Below, piece after piece: positions 56,113-64,000 of a stretch of DNA of 64,000 bases (position 1 is its first letter; each line of letters starts with the position of its first letter). The stretch comes from an uncultured Thalassotalea sp. (lineage in GTDB: Bacteria > Pseudomonadota > Gammaproteobacteria > Enterobacterales > Alteromonadaceae): assembly GCA_947492575.1 (NCBI GenBank), contig CANLNK010000010.1, forward strand, positions 62,001-126,000, given 5' to 3'. The position numbers and the translations under genes are program-made. The notes beneath the pieces were generated by a model. It was not told the DNA's origin and made no database searches. It worked only from the letters and a program-made list of their open reading frames with translations.

Positions 56113-57440
56113 TGCGTGATCTATTTTTAGCTTTTTTGTTCCCAATTTTCCTATACTACGGCTTCAGAACACCAGTTGTTGCTCTTTATTTGTGGTTTTG
56201 GACATCCATGTATCCATTGCAAAATTGGTTATACGGGTTCGCGCTGTCATTACGTTTTAATTTAGTTTTTTCCATAGTCACTATGCTTGGCTATGTGTTC
56301 ATGAAAAATAAACCCCGCTTTAAAATCACTGGATTGTTTGTATTAGTAATCGTCTTCGCATTGCATAGTGGCTTAGGTGTCATGATGTATGCCTATTTCG
56401 ATGCAATGTGGCAATCGTTTGAGGAGTTTATAAAAGCAGTAGTGTTTTTCATTTTCGTCGTTTTGTTACTGCGTAAAAAAGAGCATTTTGAAGGCATTTT
56501 AATGTTTTTAACGATTGCCTTGTGTTTCTATGGTGTTTTAGAAGGATTAAAAGTCATAGTGACAGCAGGTGGCCACAATATTTATGGCTTGAAGGGCCCT
56601 CTTGGTGATAATAATAAAGTCGCCTTGGGTTTAAATATGGCTATTCCATTGGTTTTATATTTGGCGGGTCAGGTACACTACAGATATGGCAAACTAGCAC
56701 TTTATTGTATTGCTTTTTTATGTGCCATTGCGGTAATTGGTACTGCTTCCAGAGGAGGTTTTATCGGCCTTATCGCAATGGCAGCGTACTACTGGTGGAA
56801 GAACGGCAAAAAGTTGTCGATTGTATTTGGCGTTATGTTTATCGCGGGGGTAGCTGTTTATCTAATGCCTTCAGAATGGTTTGAGAGAATGAATACCATC
56901 AAAGAGACATCTAGCGCTACAGAAAGCCCGTTAACCTCTCGAGTAACTTCTTGGAAAATTAATTATTTGGCCGCTCTAGATCATCCGTATATAGGACATG
57001 GCTTCAACGCAACTGCCGGTCAATTTGTGTGGCAGAACTATGTTCACGACTTAGATTCATTGAATTGGGGAATCGAAACACCTATTCCAAAAATTGGCTA
57101 TGTAGCCCATAGCATTTACTTTGAAGTGCTTGGAAACCAGGGCTTTGTTGGTTTGTTTATGTTCTTGCTCATTATATTTTTGACCATTTCAAAAATAAAT
57201 AAATTGTGTAAACAGGCTTATCAACAGGGAAGCTGGGAGCATCAATTATTGACCAGTATAAAAGTATCAATTGCAGCCTTTTGTATATGTGGTGCAGCGT
57301 TAAGTGCTGCTTATTTTGAATTATTTTATGCTTTAGTTGCCATGGTGATATGTATGGAGCTGAGAACGTTGTCTGAAAAGCAACTTACAGGCAGGTTAGC
57401 TGAAACCGCTCGAAAAAAACATTACAGACAAGTTAGATAA
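56112..57440 (+). CDS. O-glycosylation ligase/polymerase, exosortase A system-associated
   Basis: A 442-residue inner-membrane protein with about ten to twelve transmembrane segments and a periplasmic loop, of the Wzy/WaaL superfamily and matching the XrtA-associated type (TIGR03097). N-terminal FPIFLYYGFRTPVVALYLWF and the loop around residues 270-320 (SPLTSRVTSWKIN, HPYIGHGFNA) are typical. It probably polymerises repeat units or transfers glycan to PEP-CTERM proteins. GTG start, coupled to the small protein. Confidence 0.88.
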   Translation: MRDLFLAFLFPIFLYYGFRTPVVALYLWFWTSMYPLQNWLYGFALSLRFNLVFSIVTMLGYVFMKNKPRFKITGLFVLVIVFALHSGLGVMMYAYFDAMWQSFEEFIKAVVFFIFVVLLLRKKEHFEGILMFLTIALCFYGVLEGLKVIVTAGGHNIYGLKGPLGDNNKVALGLNMAIPLVLYLAGQVHYRYGKLALYCIAFLCAIAVIGTASRGGFIGLIAMAAYYWWKNGKKLSIVFGVMFIAGVAVYLMPSEWFERMNTIKETSSATESPLTSRVTSWKINYLAALDHPYIGHGFNATAGQFVWQNYVHDLDSLNWGIETPIPKIGYVAHSIYFEVLGNQGFVGLFMFLLIIFLTISKINKLCKQAYQQGSWEHQLLTSIKVSIAAFCICGAALSAAYFELFYALVAMVICMELRTLSEKQLTGRLAETARKKHYRQVR

Positions 57441-57460
57441 GAAGTATAGGCGAGAATGTT

Positions 57461-58519
57461 TTGAAAAAAGAAACCTCGATTTACCTTGATTTAGTTCGTT
57501 TCCTAGCTGCATTCGTAGTTCTTGTTGTTCACGCTAAAGACGAAAGGCTCACGGGCGGCTTTCTATGGCAATTGGGCGGATATGGGCAAACTGCTGTAAT
57601 GATATTTTTTGTTATGTCAGGTTATGTAATTGCTTATGTAGTCAATGAAAGAGAAAATACTCTCAATAAATATGTTCTAGCAAGATGCGCTCGTCTTTTT
57701 TCGGTGATAATTCCTGCTCTAATTATTACTTTAATTTGTAATGAACTCGGTAACTATTTAATAAGCGAAAGTTATAAAGGCCCATGGAATACCAATGAGG
57801 AATATTACTGGTCTCGTTACATCGTTGCATTATTCTTTGGCCAAGCGATATGGAGTGGAGGGTTTTCACCTACTAATAATGGTGCTTTTTGGTCGATTAC
57901 CTATGAGGCTGCATATTACGCTTTCTTTGCTATTTGGATATTTATCCCCTCATTAAAGACTAAGAGCATTTTGCTTGTTGTTTTAGCTGCTGTCGTTGGT
58001 CCAACTGTTGTGTTGCTTTTACCTATTTGGATGATGGGAGTGGCCGTATATAAAATTCACAGACGAAATTTCCAGGTACACCCTGCTATTTGCTTCATCA
58101 TATTTGCTATTTCGTTAATTTTGCTTTTGTTTAGTCAGCAATACCGTGAGGCTTTCGAATTTAAGGCGAGTTGGCTTTCCAGAAATTGCATGATTGGTGA
58201 TTACATTGATGGAATACTATTTTCCATTCACTTGTTAGTTTTGCCTCAAACTATTCGCTATTTTAAATACCCATTGAATTTATTGGAAAAGCCGATAGTA
58301 TTCTTTGCAAGCCTGACTTTCTCGCTGTATTTATTCCACCTACCAATTATTAGATTTTTAGGCGTTATATCGCCATTCGAAGAGGTATCTAGTTGGCAGC
58401 AAGTACTCTATATTTACGGTGTGACACTGTTGACTGTCATTGTTATAGGGCGACCTATAGAGCGTTCAAAGTATAAACTAAAATTGTACTTACAAAGATT
58501 AGTAAAAATTAGAGCCTAA
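57461..58519 (+). CDS. Acyltransferase family 3 (OafA/YrhL-like) protein
   Basis: A 352-residue inner-membrane acyltransferase with about ten transmembrane segments. Family marks: IYLDLVRFLAAFVVLVVHA with the conserved histidine, and FFVMSGYVIAYV. It probably O-acetylates or otherwise acylates the polysaccharide. TTG start at 57461 with a GGCGAG site. Last gene of the plus-strand arm; its end overlaps the convergent flippase by 11 bases. Confidence 0.87.
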   Translation: MKKETSIYLDLVRFLAAFVVLVVHAKDERLTGGFLWQLGGYGQTAVMIFFVMSGYVIAYVVNERENTLNKYVLARCARLFSVIIPALIITLICNELGNYLISESYKGPWNTNEEYYWSRYIVALFFGQAIWSGGFSPTNNGAFWSITYEAAYYAFFAIWIFIPSLKTKSILLVVLAAVVGPTVVLLLPIWMMGVAVYKIHRRNFQVHPAICFIIFAISLILLLFSQQYREAFEFKASWLSRNCMIGDYIDGILFSIHLLVLPQTIRYFKYPLNLLEKPIVFFASLTFSLYLFHLPIIRFLGVISPFEEVSSWQQVLYIYGVTLLTVIVIGRPIERSKYKLKLYLQRLVKIRA

Positions 58520-60002
58520 CTTTTCTAATGAACTGTTTTTTACTTTGAATGAGTGCTCCATGTAGAAAAGCAAAGTCTTCATTTATACTTTTACACATTA
58601 CAATACAGCTTGTTGTGGTGAATATGTATACCATTAATAAGGCTGTACCGTAGACGGTTAAGTTAGATATTGCATAGTCAAATTTACCGATGTAATGAAT
58701 AATCTGGCTGATAAACCCATAAGTTATTAAGTTAAAGATTGCTGTTATTATAAATGATGTCAACAGCCTCTTTAGCGACAGCTTTATTGAATTAGCCAAT
58801 ATCGTTACTAATATGATGCAGCTTATTAAGCTAATTGCACTTTTTGTTAAAACTAAAGTTTCAATATCGAATTGACTAAGTGCCATATATAGTAAAAAAG
58901 TGGATAACGTTGCGCTAATTGCTTCAAAGAAAAATAGAAATTTTGTCTTTCCTAAAATTGTAAAGATACCAAAAATGTTACCTATGAACGTACCAAAAAT
59001 AATTAAAGGGGATAACAAAGGTAATATTGTTTGAACGAACTGCCACTTCTCACCGCCACCTAAAAATAGTTCAACTAACGGGTTTGACAGAACAGCTACA
59101 CAGACACATATAGGTGTTGTTAAAAAAAGTATCAAGAACAGCGACTTTTGAGTTTTTTCTCGAAAGCTTTCTTCAGTCGATTTTTCTTGTGCTAAAGCGG
59201 GAAAAATCGCATCTGTAATCGGGCTAACTACAATATCTAGTGGCAAGTTTTTTATTCGCTGAGCCATATTGTATTGGCCGAGTTCTTTCACTCCTATGCT
59301 GCTGGTGATTAACAGCTGATCTATTTTTCCATTTGTATAATTAACGAAGCCTTTAAGTAAAGTCCACTGTGAAAAAGACCACTGTTGCTTTATTTGATTT
59401 AAACAATAGGTTGGACGGTAGGTAGATATGTAGTAACTTCCCAGTGTTATTACGACATGGTTTATCAGTGTACCAATAATAAATGCCCAATAATTTTGGT
59501 ATATTAGTGCAATAATAATAGTAAATATGAAAGAAATAAGTTTTGCGATGCTTTGTAACAGCATGATCTTTTTAAATTTCATTTCTTTTTTTAATAACAC
59601 TTGACCAATATTCTCTCCCGCTATTAGTACAGGTACTAGCGCCAAAGCCCGAACGGCGTCCTCTAATCCCTGTGTCTGAAAAAAATCAGATACGAAAAAG
59701 CTGGCGATGAATAACAAAGTAGCAATAGCTATTTTTATCAAAACCTGTATTGTCCAAGCAGTATTTATATCTTCCTGTGTTAACGTTTCTTTGTGTATTA
59801 AATATTGCTCTGTACCTATACGGGAGAATAAATCGAAAAAGCTTGTTACTAGTGCCGCGGTAGCTACTAAACCAAAGTCAAACGGTGTAAGAATACGTGC
59901 TAGTACTATGGTTGAAATAATACCTAAAAGGTTGATTGTCCATTTAGCTATTACCGACCAAAATGATCCATGCAGTAATTTAGAGATAAAGCCAGAATTC
60001 AC
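58509..60002 (-). CDS. Oligosaccharide flippase family protein (Wzx-like)
   Basis: A 497-residue MOP-superfamily membrane protein with about 14 hydrophobic helices and the family start FISKLLHGSFWSVIAKWTIN. It probably flips lipid-linked oligosaccharide. GTG start in an AT-rich minus-strand operon, 12 bp after the GT4 gene. It could serve the XrtA glycan, since no other flippase is visible in that locus. Confidence 0.87.
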   Translation of the reverse strand: MNSGFISKLLHGSFWSVIAKWTINLLGIISTIVLARILTPFDFGLVATAALVTSFFDLFSRIGTEQYLIHKETLTQEDINTAWTIQVLIKIAIATLLFIASFFVSDFFQTQGLEDAVRALALVPVLIAGENIGQVLLKKEMKFKKIMLLQSIAKLISFIFTIIIALIYQNYWAFIIGTLINHVVITLGSYYISTYRPTYCLNQIKQQWSFSQWTLLKGFVNYTNGKIDQLLITSSIGVKELGQYNMAQRIKNLPLDIVVSPITDAIFPALAQEKSTEESFREKTQKSLFLILFLTTPICVCVAVLSNPLVELFLGGGEKWQFVQTILPLLSPLIIFGTFIGNIFGIFTILGKTKFLFFFEAISATLSTFLLYMALSQFDIETLVLTKSAISLISCIILVTILANSIKLSLKRLLTSFIITAIFNLITYGFISQIIHYIGKFDYAISNLTVYGTALLMVYIFTTTSCIVMCKSINEDFAFLHGALIQSKKQFIRKVRL

Positions 60003-60014
60003 TATTTTTCATGC

Positions 60015-61067
60015 TTAATCGTTGAATAAAGAAGTTAACTGCAATAATGCATTTATGTTCCAACTTGGATCCATCTCATCACGTTGAGAGTACATCAGTG
60101 CAGCCTTGCTATACATGCCATCTTTGTCTTCCCACAGCGTGTTGAAAGCAGACTGCCAATCTTCTAATTTAGCATTGTATGGAAGAGATATCCCTCCTGG
60201 CCCTACAGCTTCTGGTAAGCCGCCTTGGCAGCTTGAAAGTACTGGTATACCACTAAAATGAGCTTCTGACGCAATTCTTCCCCAAGTCTCCACCCATTGA
60301 CTAGGCGCCAATAAAACACGTGTCTGTGAATAAATTTCTCTCATATCTTCAAAAGGACCAACAATCTCAATATTGTTTGAAAGTAACTCGGATTGAGTTA
60401 ATGCTGTGATCTTCAACCGATTGTTTACGACAAATTTAAATTTGATACTAGGGTGGCTTTTGGCTATTGATAATGCAATATCGAGGCCTTTATGTCGAGA
60501 TGGATTTATAAAAGTAGCAAACCTTTTATTGTTTCTTTCAACCTTATATTTTTCTTTGAAAAAAATTGGAGGTAATACAAGTTCAATAGGTTTATCGCTA
60601 TGAAGCCTCTTTGTATAGTTTGAGTTAACTATGTATTTTAAATGGTTAGGCAACTTCTGAGCATCAGAGATGGGTAAAGGATCTGGGGTATGAAAATAAC
60701 TAATAACAGGCAGTTCATTATGATCTTCTGCTAATTTATTAAGTAAAGTGTAATAAGAAGCACCACCTTGCAGTATGACAACGTTAGGCTGTTCAAAGTC
60801 TATTATTTGTGAAATATTTGCTGTGACATCAAAGCTACGATAAACGGTATACCCTCCATAGCTAGAGCGTATCCAGTTACGTTTGGTGACTATTTTATTT
60901 ATCTTTGCTTTGATCCCCAGAAAGCCTTCACCCCTAAAGCCTGCGAAAATTGAAACGTTATGCCCTTTATTTATTAATAATTTCGCCATGTCATGGGTAT
61001 TGATTTCCATGCCCCCCGTAAGCTCTGGCATATATTTATGGGCACTTAAAAATAAGATATTCATCAT
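60015..61067 (-). CDS. GT4-family glycosyltransferase
   Basis: A 350-residue glycosyltransferase. N-terminal LFLSAHKYMPELTGGMEINT with the G-rich acceptor loop; donor half with RFATFINPSRHKGLDIAL, APSQWVETWGRIASEAHFSG and the SCQGGLPEAVG segment. The start overlaps the upstream acyltransferase stop (ATGA). Sugar specificity unknown. Confidence 0.88.
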   Translation of the reverse strand: MMNILFLSAHKYMPELTGGMEINTHDMAKLLINKGHNVSIFAGFRGEGFLGIKAKINKIVTKRNWIRSSYGGYTVYRSFDVTANISQIIDFEQPNVVILQGGASYYTLLNKLAEDHNELPVISYFHTPDPLPISDAQKLPNHLKYIVNSNYTKRLHSDKPIELVLPPIFFKEKYKVERNNKRFATFINPSRHKGLDIALSIAKSHPSIKFKFVVNNRLKITALTQSELLSNNIEIVGPFEDMREIYSQTRVLLAPSQWVETWGRIASEAHFSGIPVLSSCQGGLPEAVGPGGISLPYNAKLEDWQSAFNTLWEDKDGMYSKAALMYSQRDEMDPSWNINALLQLTSLFND

Positions 61068-62140
61068 TTACTAGCGAACACTTTTCGGTATTTTTTTTCT
61101 ATATTGTTGTATGTGTAATAACTAATTAAAATTGTGAGCAAAACTAAGCCGACTAAGAGCAATGATTCTAACATTAATCCTAAATTAGGAGGTAGTTTGA
61201 AATAGTGCACCCTAATATCCCTGTAAATCATAAAGATGACAGCATGAGTGAGATAAATAGAATAAGAAATAACGCCCAGGAAATATAAGAATTTATACTT
61301 TAATACGTTTGCAATTATACCCTTATCGTGAGATAGACTATAAATAAGAGGGCACCATAACAGCATAAGTATACCGTCATTTGTGCCTATGAATATTCCT
61401 ATAAATAGTAAGCTAAGTGTGATTAGTTGAATTACCGTTGCTAACCTTGTAGAAAATGAACATTGCCCAAAAAGTAAAAAACAACTAACCCCTAGATAAA
61501 AGCAAGCTAGGCATCTATACAATGCTTGACCATTTCCAATGGTAAAGCCATCACTTAAAAATGGATATGCTACTATAGCTATGACTGAGAGTATAAAGGT
61601 GATAATTTGTACTGCCTTATTTCTTATCATCAAACTAAATAATATCGTCAGAGAGATGTACGCGAAGAGTTCGGTGCTTATTGACCAAGAAGGATAATTC
61701 CAAGATACATCATCCCATACACCCCATGCATGCACTAAGAATATGTTATACGTGAACGTCTCCAGATTATTACGAGGAAGAATAGAGTAATCGCTGGCTA
61801 AAAAATATGCGGAACAATGCCAGGTTGCAAAAGCCAGCAGGCAGAATAAATGTAATGGGTATATACGAGCGATTCTAGCTTTTAAGAATGGAATTGTTAT
61901 ATTTGAATTATCTTGTGTGAACTTTTCTAAATATACGTAAGCTAGAATAAAACCACTCAAAATAAAAAATAAATCTACTGCCAAATAACTTCTCTCTAAA
62001 GGAGGTAGATAACAACTAAAGCAAGCAACATCTCGATTGAGAGGCGCGATGAAATGATACAAAACGACCCATAAAGCCGCTATTCCTCTTATTGAAGTCA
62101 AAGCAATTAATTCTTTGTTTTTTTTAGGGTTATGTTTCAT
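61064..62140 (-). CDS. Acyltransferase family 3 protein
   Basis: A 358-residue inner-membrane acyltransferase with about ten transmembrane segments; LTSIRGIAALWVVLYHF and LAVDLFFILSGFILAYVY identify the family, with PSWSISTELFAY in the middle. It probably acylates a surface glycan. First gene of a three-gene minus-strand unit with the GT4 and flippase genes. Confidence 0.87.
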   Translation of the reverse strand: MKHNPKKNKELIALTSIRGIAALWVVLYHFIAPLNRDVACFSCYLPPLERSYLAVDLFFILSGFILAYVYLEKFTQDNSNITIPFLKARIARIYPLHLFCLLAFATWHCSAYFLASDYSILPRNNLETFTYNIFLVHAWGVWDDVSWNYPSWSISTELFAYISLTILFSLMIRNKAVQIITFILSVIAIVAYPFLSDGFTIGNGQALYRCLACFYLGVSCFLLFGQCSFSTRLATVIQLITLSLLFIGIFIGTNDGILMLLWCPLIYSLSHDKGIIANVLKYKFLYFLGVISYSIYLTHAVIFMIYRDIRVHYFKLPPNLGLMLESLLLVGLVLLTILISYYTYNNIEKKYRKVFASK

Positions 62141-62363
62141 TTTATTTCTTAAGTTCTATTGTAGTCGTTGTTAGGGTGAGTAATACTCAATATTGATATT
62201 GGCTTATACTAATTTACGTACTTAAAGGTATAACATTGCATAGCAAAAACGTTTTAAAGAATTTTGAGTCAGTCATGAGCTATTCCTTTATTTATCCATA
62301 TCGCTATTTAGGACCAAAGTGAGGCATGTAATACTTAGGATTGGAAACTTGCTGCCATAAACT
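62141..62363. other. AT-rich intergenic region with a small palindrome
   Basis: A 223-bp gap between two minus-strand genes. It contains the palindrome CAATAT-TG-ATATTG at 62188-62201 and must hold the promoter of the acyltransferase unit, but no confident promoter or terminator was identified. Confidence 0.4.
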
Positions 62364-63275
62364 CTAGTTACCATTAAGCTTTTTCAGCGTTACAAATGTT
62401 TCTGTACCCAATAAAACTCTAAGTTGTTTTTTGATAAATTTTAAAACTGTAAATCCTTCGTTCGTTTTATCTTTCCATGGGGTTTGAAGTAAGTATTGAT
62501 TATACTTGCGCTCATATGGGTGATTGCAACCGTAAAGCCATGGTCGAGACCTACCGTTAAAGTGAACTATTGTTACGTTCTGTCTGATTTCTGCCAATTC
62601 TCTGTTGCCAATAGAGGGGAAGCCTTTTTTCCTAAAGAAAGGTGATATTGCATTAAAGGTGTGATTGAGCGTTATTCGTCTATCAAAGAATAAACCGTTT
62701 AACGCATCTTGATCAGGGTTTAAAGCTATTTCTTTATTTTCATTAAGAAAAGAAATGATTTGATCTAAACATGCTTCATCTCTCCATAAATTTACGTTAA
62801 ATAGTAAAACCCCAGAATTGAAATAACCTTTGTCTTTTGGAAGATGACACCTGTTGTGACTTGTAGAGTCAGGAATATCAACTGCGGCGATCAGATTGTT
62901 GCCCATATCTAAATTGATTATATCGTCCAATGGATTGACAACGATAGTGTCTGCATCCAAATATAAAACTTTGTCGCATGCTATGTCTTTGAAGTACTCA
63001 TCTACCCAGAGTCTTAAGTAAATATCTTTGGAATATTTACCAATTAGTGGTAGCGGCTCTAGCTTATTACGGTCAAATTCGACTAATTTTATATGGCATT
63101 TCTTAGGTATCGAGAGAGTTAACAGCTTTTTTTGAGTTTCAGGCGTTAACTCTAAAGAAGCTATTACGATGTTAATAGTTAAATTTGGATTGTTGACTTG
63201 AAGAGATTTAATACAAACTGCAGCGTGCTGGGCGAAAGCTTCATTAGTAGTAAGTAAAACTTGAATGTCGTTCAT
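62364..63275 (-). CDS. Glycosyltransferase family 8 protein
   Basis: A 303-residue family-8 glycosyltransferase. The N-terminus holds VLLTTNEAFAQHAAVCIKSL, the DxD metal motif is LYLDADTIV (about residue 102), and GYFNSGVLLFNVNLW and HFNGRSRPW are conserved. It transfers an alpha-linked hexose with retention, probably to a surface glycan. Eight bases separate it from the upstream sulfotransferase gene. Confidence 0.9.
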   Translation of the reverse strand: MNDIQVLLTTNEAFAQHAAVCIKSLQVNNPNLTINIVIASLELTPETQKKLLTLSIPKKCHIKLVEFDRNKLEPLPLIGKYSKDIYLRLWVDEYFKDIACDKVLYLDADTIVVNPLDDIINLDMGNNLIAAVDIPDSTSHNRCHLPKDKGYFNSGVLLFNVNLWRDEACLDQIISFLNENKEIALNPDQDALNGLFFDRRITLNHTFNAISPFFRKKGFPSIGNRELAEIRQNVTIVHFNGRSRPWLYGCNHPYERKYNQYLLQTPWKDKTNEGFTVLKFIKKQLRVLLGTETFVTLKKLNGN

Positions 63276-63283
63276 ATTAGTAT

Positions 63284-64000
63284 CTATCCAACCTTCTCTT
63301 TTGCGAGCTTTTCAATTAGCTTTACGCTTTCGTTAAATGTATTTTGAATTGGTTTACCTGTCTCGCTATTCGTTTCACCAATTGCTTCTAATTTCGGCTT
63401 TATCTCCCCTAGCTGCATATTTTGAGAAGAGTCGCCTGCACCTTCAGAGCCTGTTTTCTTGAATATCTGGTACTTTTTGCTAAGCGGAATCGACAATTTG
63501 AATACTTTAGTCAAAGCATCTAGCACTCGGTCAGGTGATTGTGTAAGTGAAGTGGCGTTGATAAAGTAAAATCTGCCTTTTAACTTTTGTGAAAAGCCAA
63601 TTAAATGCTCCAACCTCGAGAGATAATATTGCTCCGCGTATTCATATTCGTTATAGGGGTGTTGTGGGTCAACTTTCGCGAATAGCTTCTGAATACTTGA
63701 AATCGTTGCAATTGGCTCTCTCACCATAATGATAAAAATATCATCATCGTTAAATATGTCGACATTTACTTTATGTTCATTGTGCAGAACTTTATCAAAC
63801 ATATATTTTGCACTTCTTTTCGGTGAGTGCTCTGCAAAATATATTAACTTTTGTCGAAAAAAACTTTTCCAACTGTAATAGCCAATATGCAATTCATAGT
63901 AGCCTTCTATCTCGGGGTTACTACCCAACACGTGGCCAAATACACTAGTATTTGCACGCATATGGCTTAATAAAATAATTCGCTTTCTCGGTTGAAGCAA
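63284..64000 (-). CDS. Sulfotransferase-family protein 4 (partial at window edge)
   Basis: At least 238 residues, open to the window end. Near the N-terminus, IILLSHMRANTSVFGHVLGS replaces the usual RSGTT phosphosulfate loop with RANTS; the 3'-phosphate motif is IFIIMVREPIATISSIQKL. It belongs to the sulfotransferase superfamily, and the true start may lie a few codons beyond the edge. It is transcribed with the GT8 gene and is the fourth such gene in 14 kb. Confidence 0.75.
   Translation of the reverse strand: MLQPRKRIILLSHMRANTSVFGHVLGSNPEIEGYYELHIGYYSWKSFFRQKLIYFAEHSPKRSAKYMFDKVLHNEHKVNVDIFNDDDIFIIMVREPIATISSIQKLFAKVDPQHPYNEYEYAEQYYLSRLEHLIGFSQKLKGRFYFINATSLTQSPDRVLDALTKVFKLSIPLSKKYQIFKKTGSEGAGDSSQNMQLGEIKPKLEAIGETNSETGKPIQNTFNESVKLIEKLAKEKVG

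Overview
The window looks like chromosome from a marine gammaproteobacterium of the Alteromonadales, most like the Colwelliaceae (Thalassotalea or Colwellia type). This rests on the slmA-coaBC-radC-rpmBG-mutM-coaD order, the CrbS/CrbR-type acetate regulators, the Kdo kinase, moderately AT-rich DNA and interspersed ATACCAATT-type palindromes. Family names come from reading motifs by eye; no database search was run. No rRNA, tRNA, CRISPR array, integrase or insertion sequence was recognised, and no gene-free stretch exceeds 300 bases.

Region 1 (1-9.1 kb) is an acetate-type uptake and signalling block. A CBS/nucleotidyltransferase gene and the start of a DnaQ-like exonuclease diverge from a two-gene sodium:solute symporter operon. 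This is followed by a small anchored protein, a large symporter-fused hybrid histidine kinase (CrbS/MxtR type) and a convergent LuxR-type response regulator (CrbR/ErdR type). A shared 11-bp motif upstream of the symporter operon and upstream of the regulator is a candidate CrbR operator.

Region 2 (9.2-31.8 kb) is mostly housekeeping: pepD, slmA, coaBC, radC, rpmB, rpmG, mutM, coaD, kdkA, a family-9 glycosyltransferase, waaA, kbl-tdh, glpE-glpG, a FliL-like gene, ubiC-ubiA and plsB. Two departures stand out. A PilZ gene and a small ParA/ribbon-helix-helix operon sit between radC and rpmB, and dut is missing between slmA and coaBC.

Region 3 (31.9-58.5 kb) is a large exosortase A (XrtA/PEP-CTERM system) exopolysaccharide locus. 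The minus-strand arm encodes an export lipoprotein, chain-length determinant, tyrosine autokinase, outer-membrane barrel and ATPase. The divergent plus-strand arm encodes the initiating sugar transferase, deacetylase, FemAB-like protein, glycosyltransferases, a GDP-heptose precursor trio, XrtA, an amidotransferase, three sulfotransferases, an anchored beta-helix protein, a 38-residue membrane protein, an O-ligase/polymerase and an acyltransferase. Together these suggest a secreted, sulfated, acylated and possibly heptose-containing polysaccharide. No PEP-CTERM substrate protein or PrsK/PrsR regulator is seen in the window.

Region 4 (58.5-64 kb) is a visibly AT-rich minus-strand surface-glycan block running into XrtA-arm genes tail to tail. 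It holds a flippase, a GT4 enzyme, an acyltransferase, a GT8 enzyme and a fourth sulfotransferase cut by the window edge.
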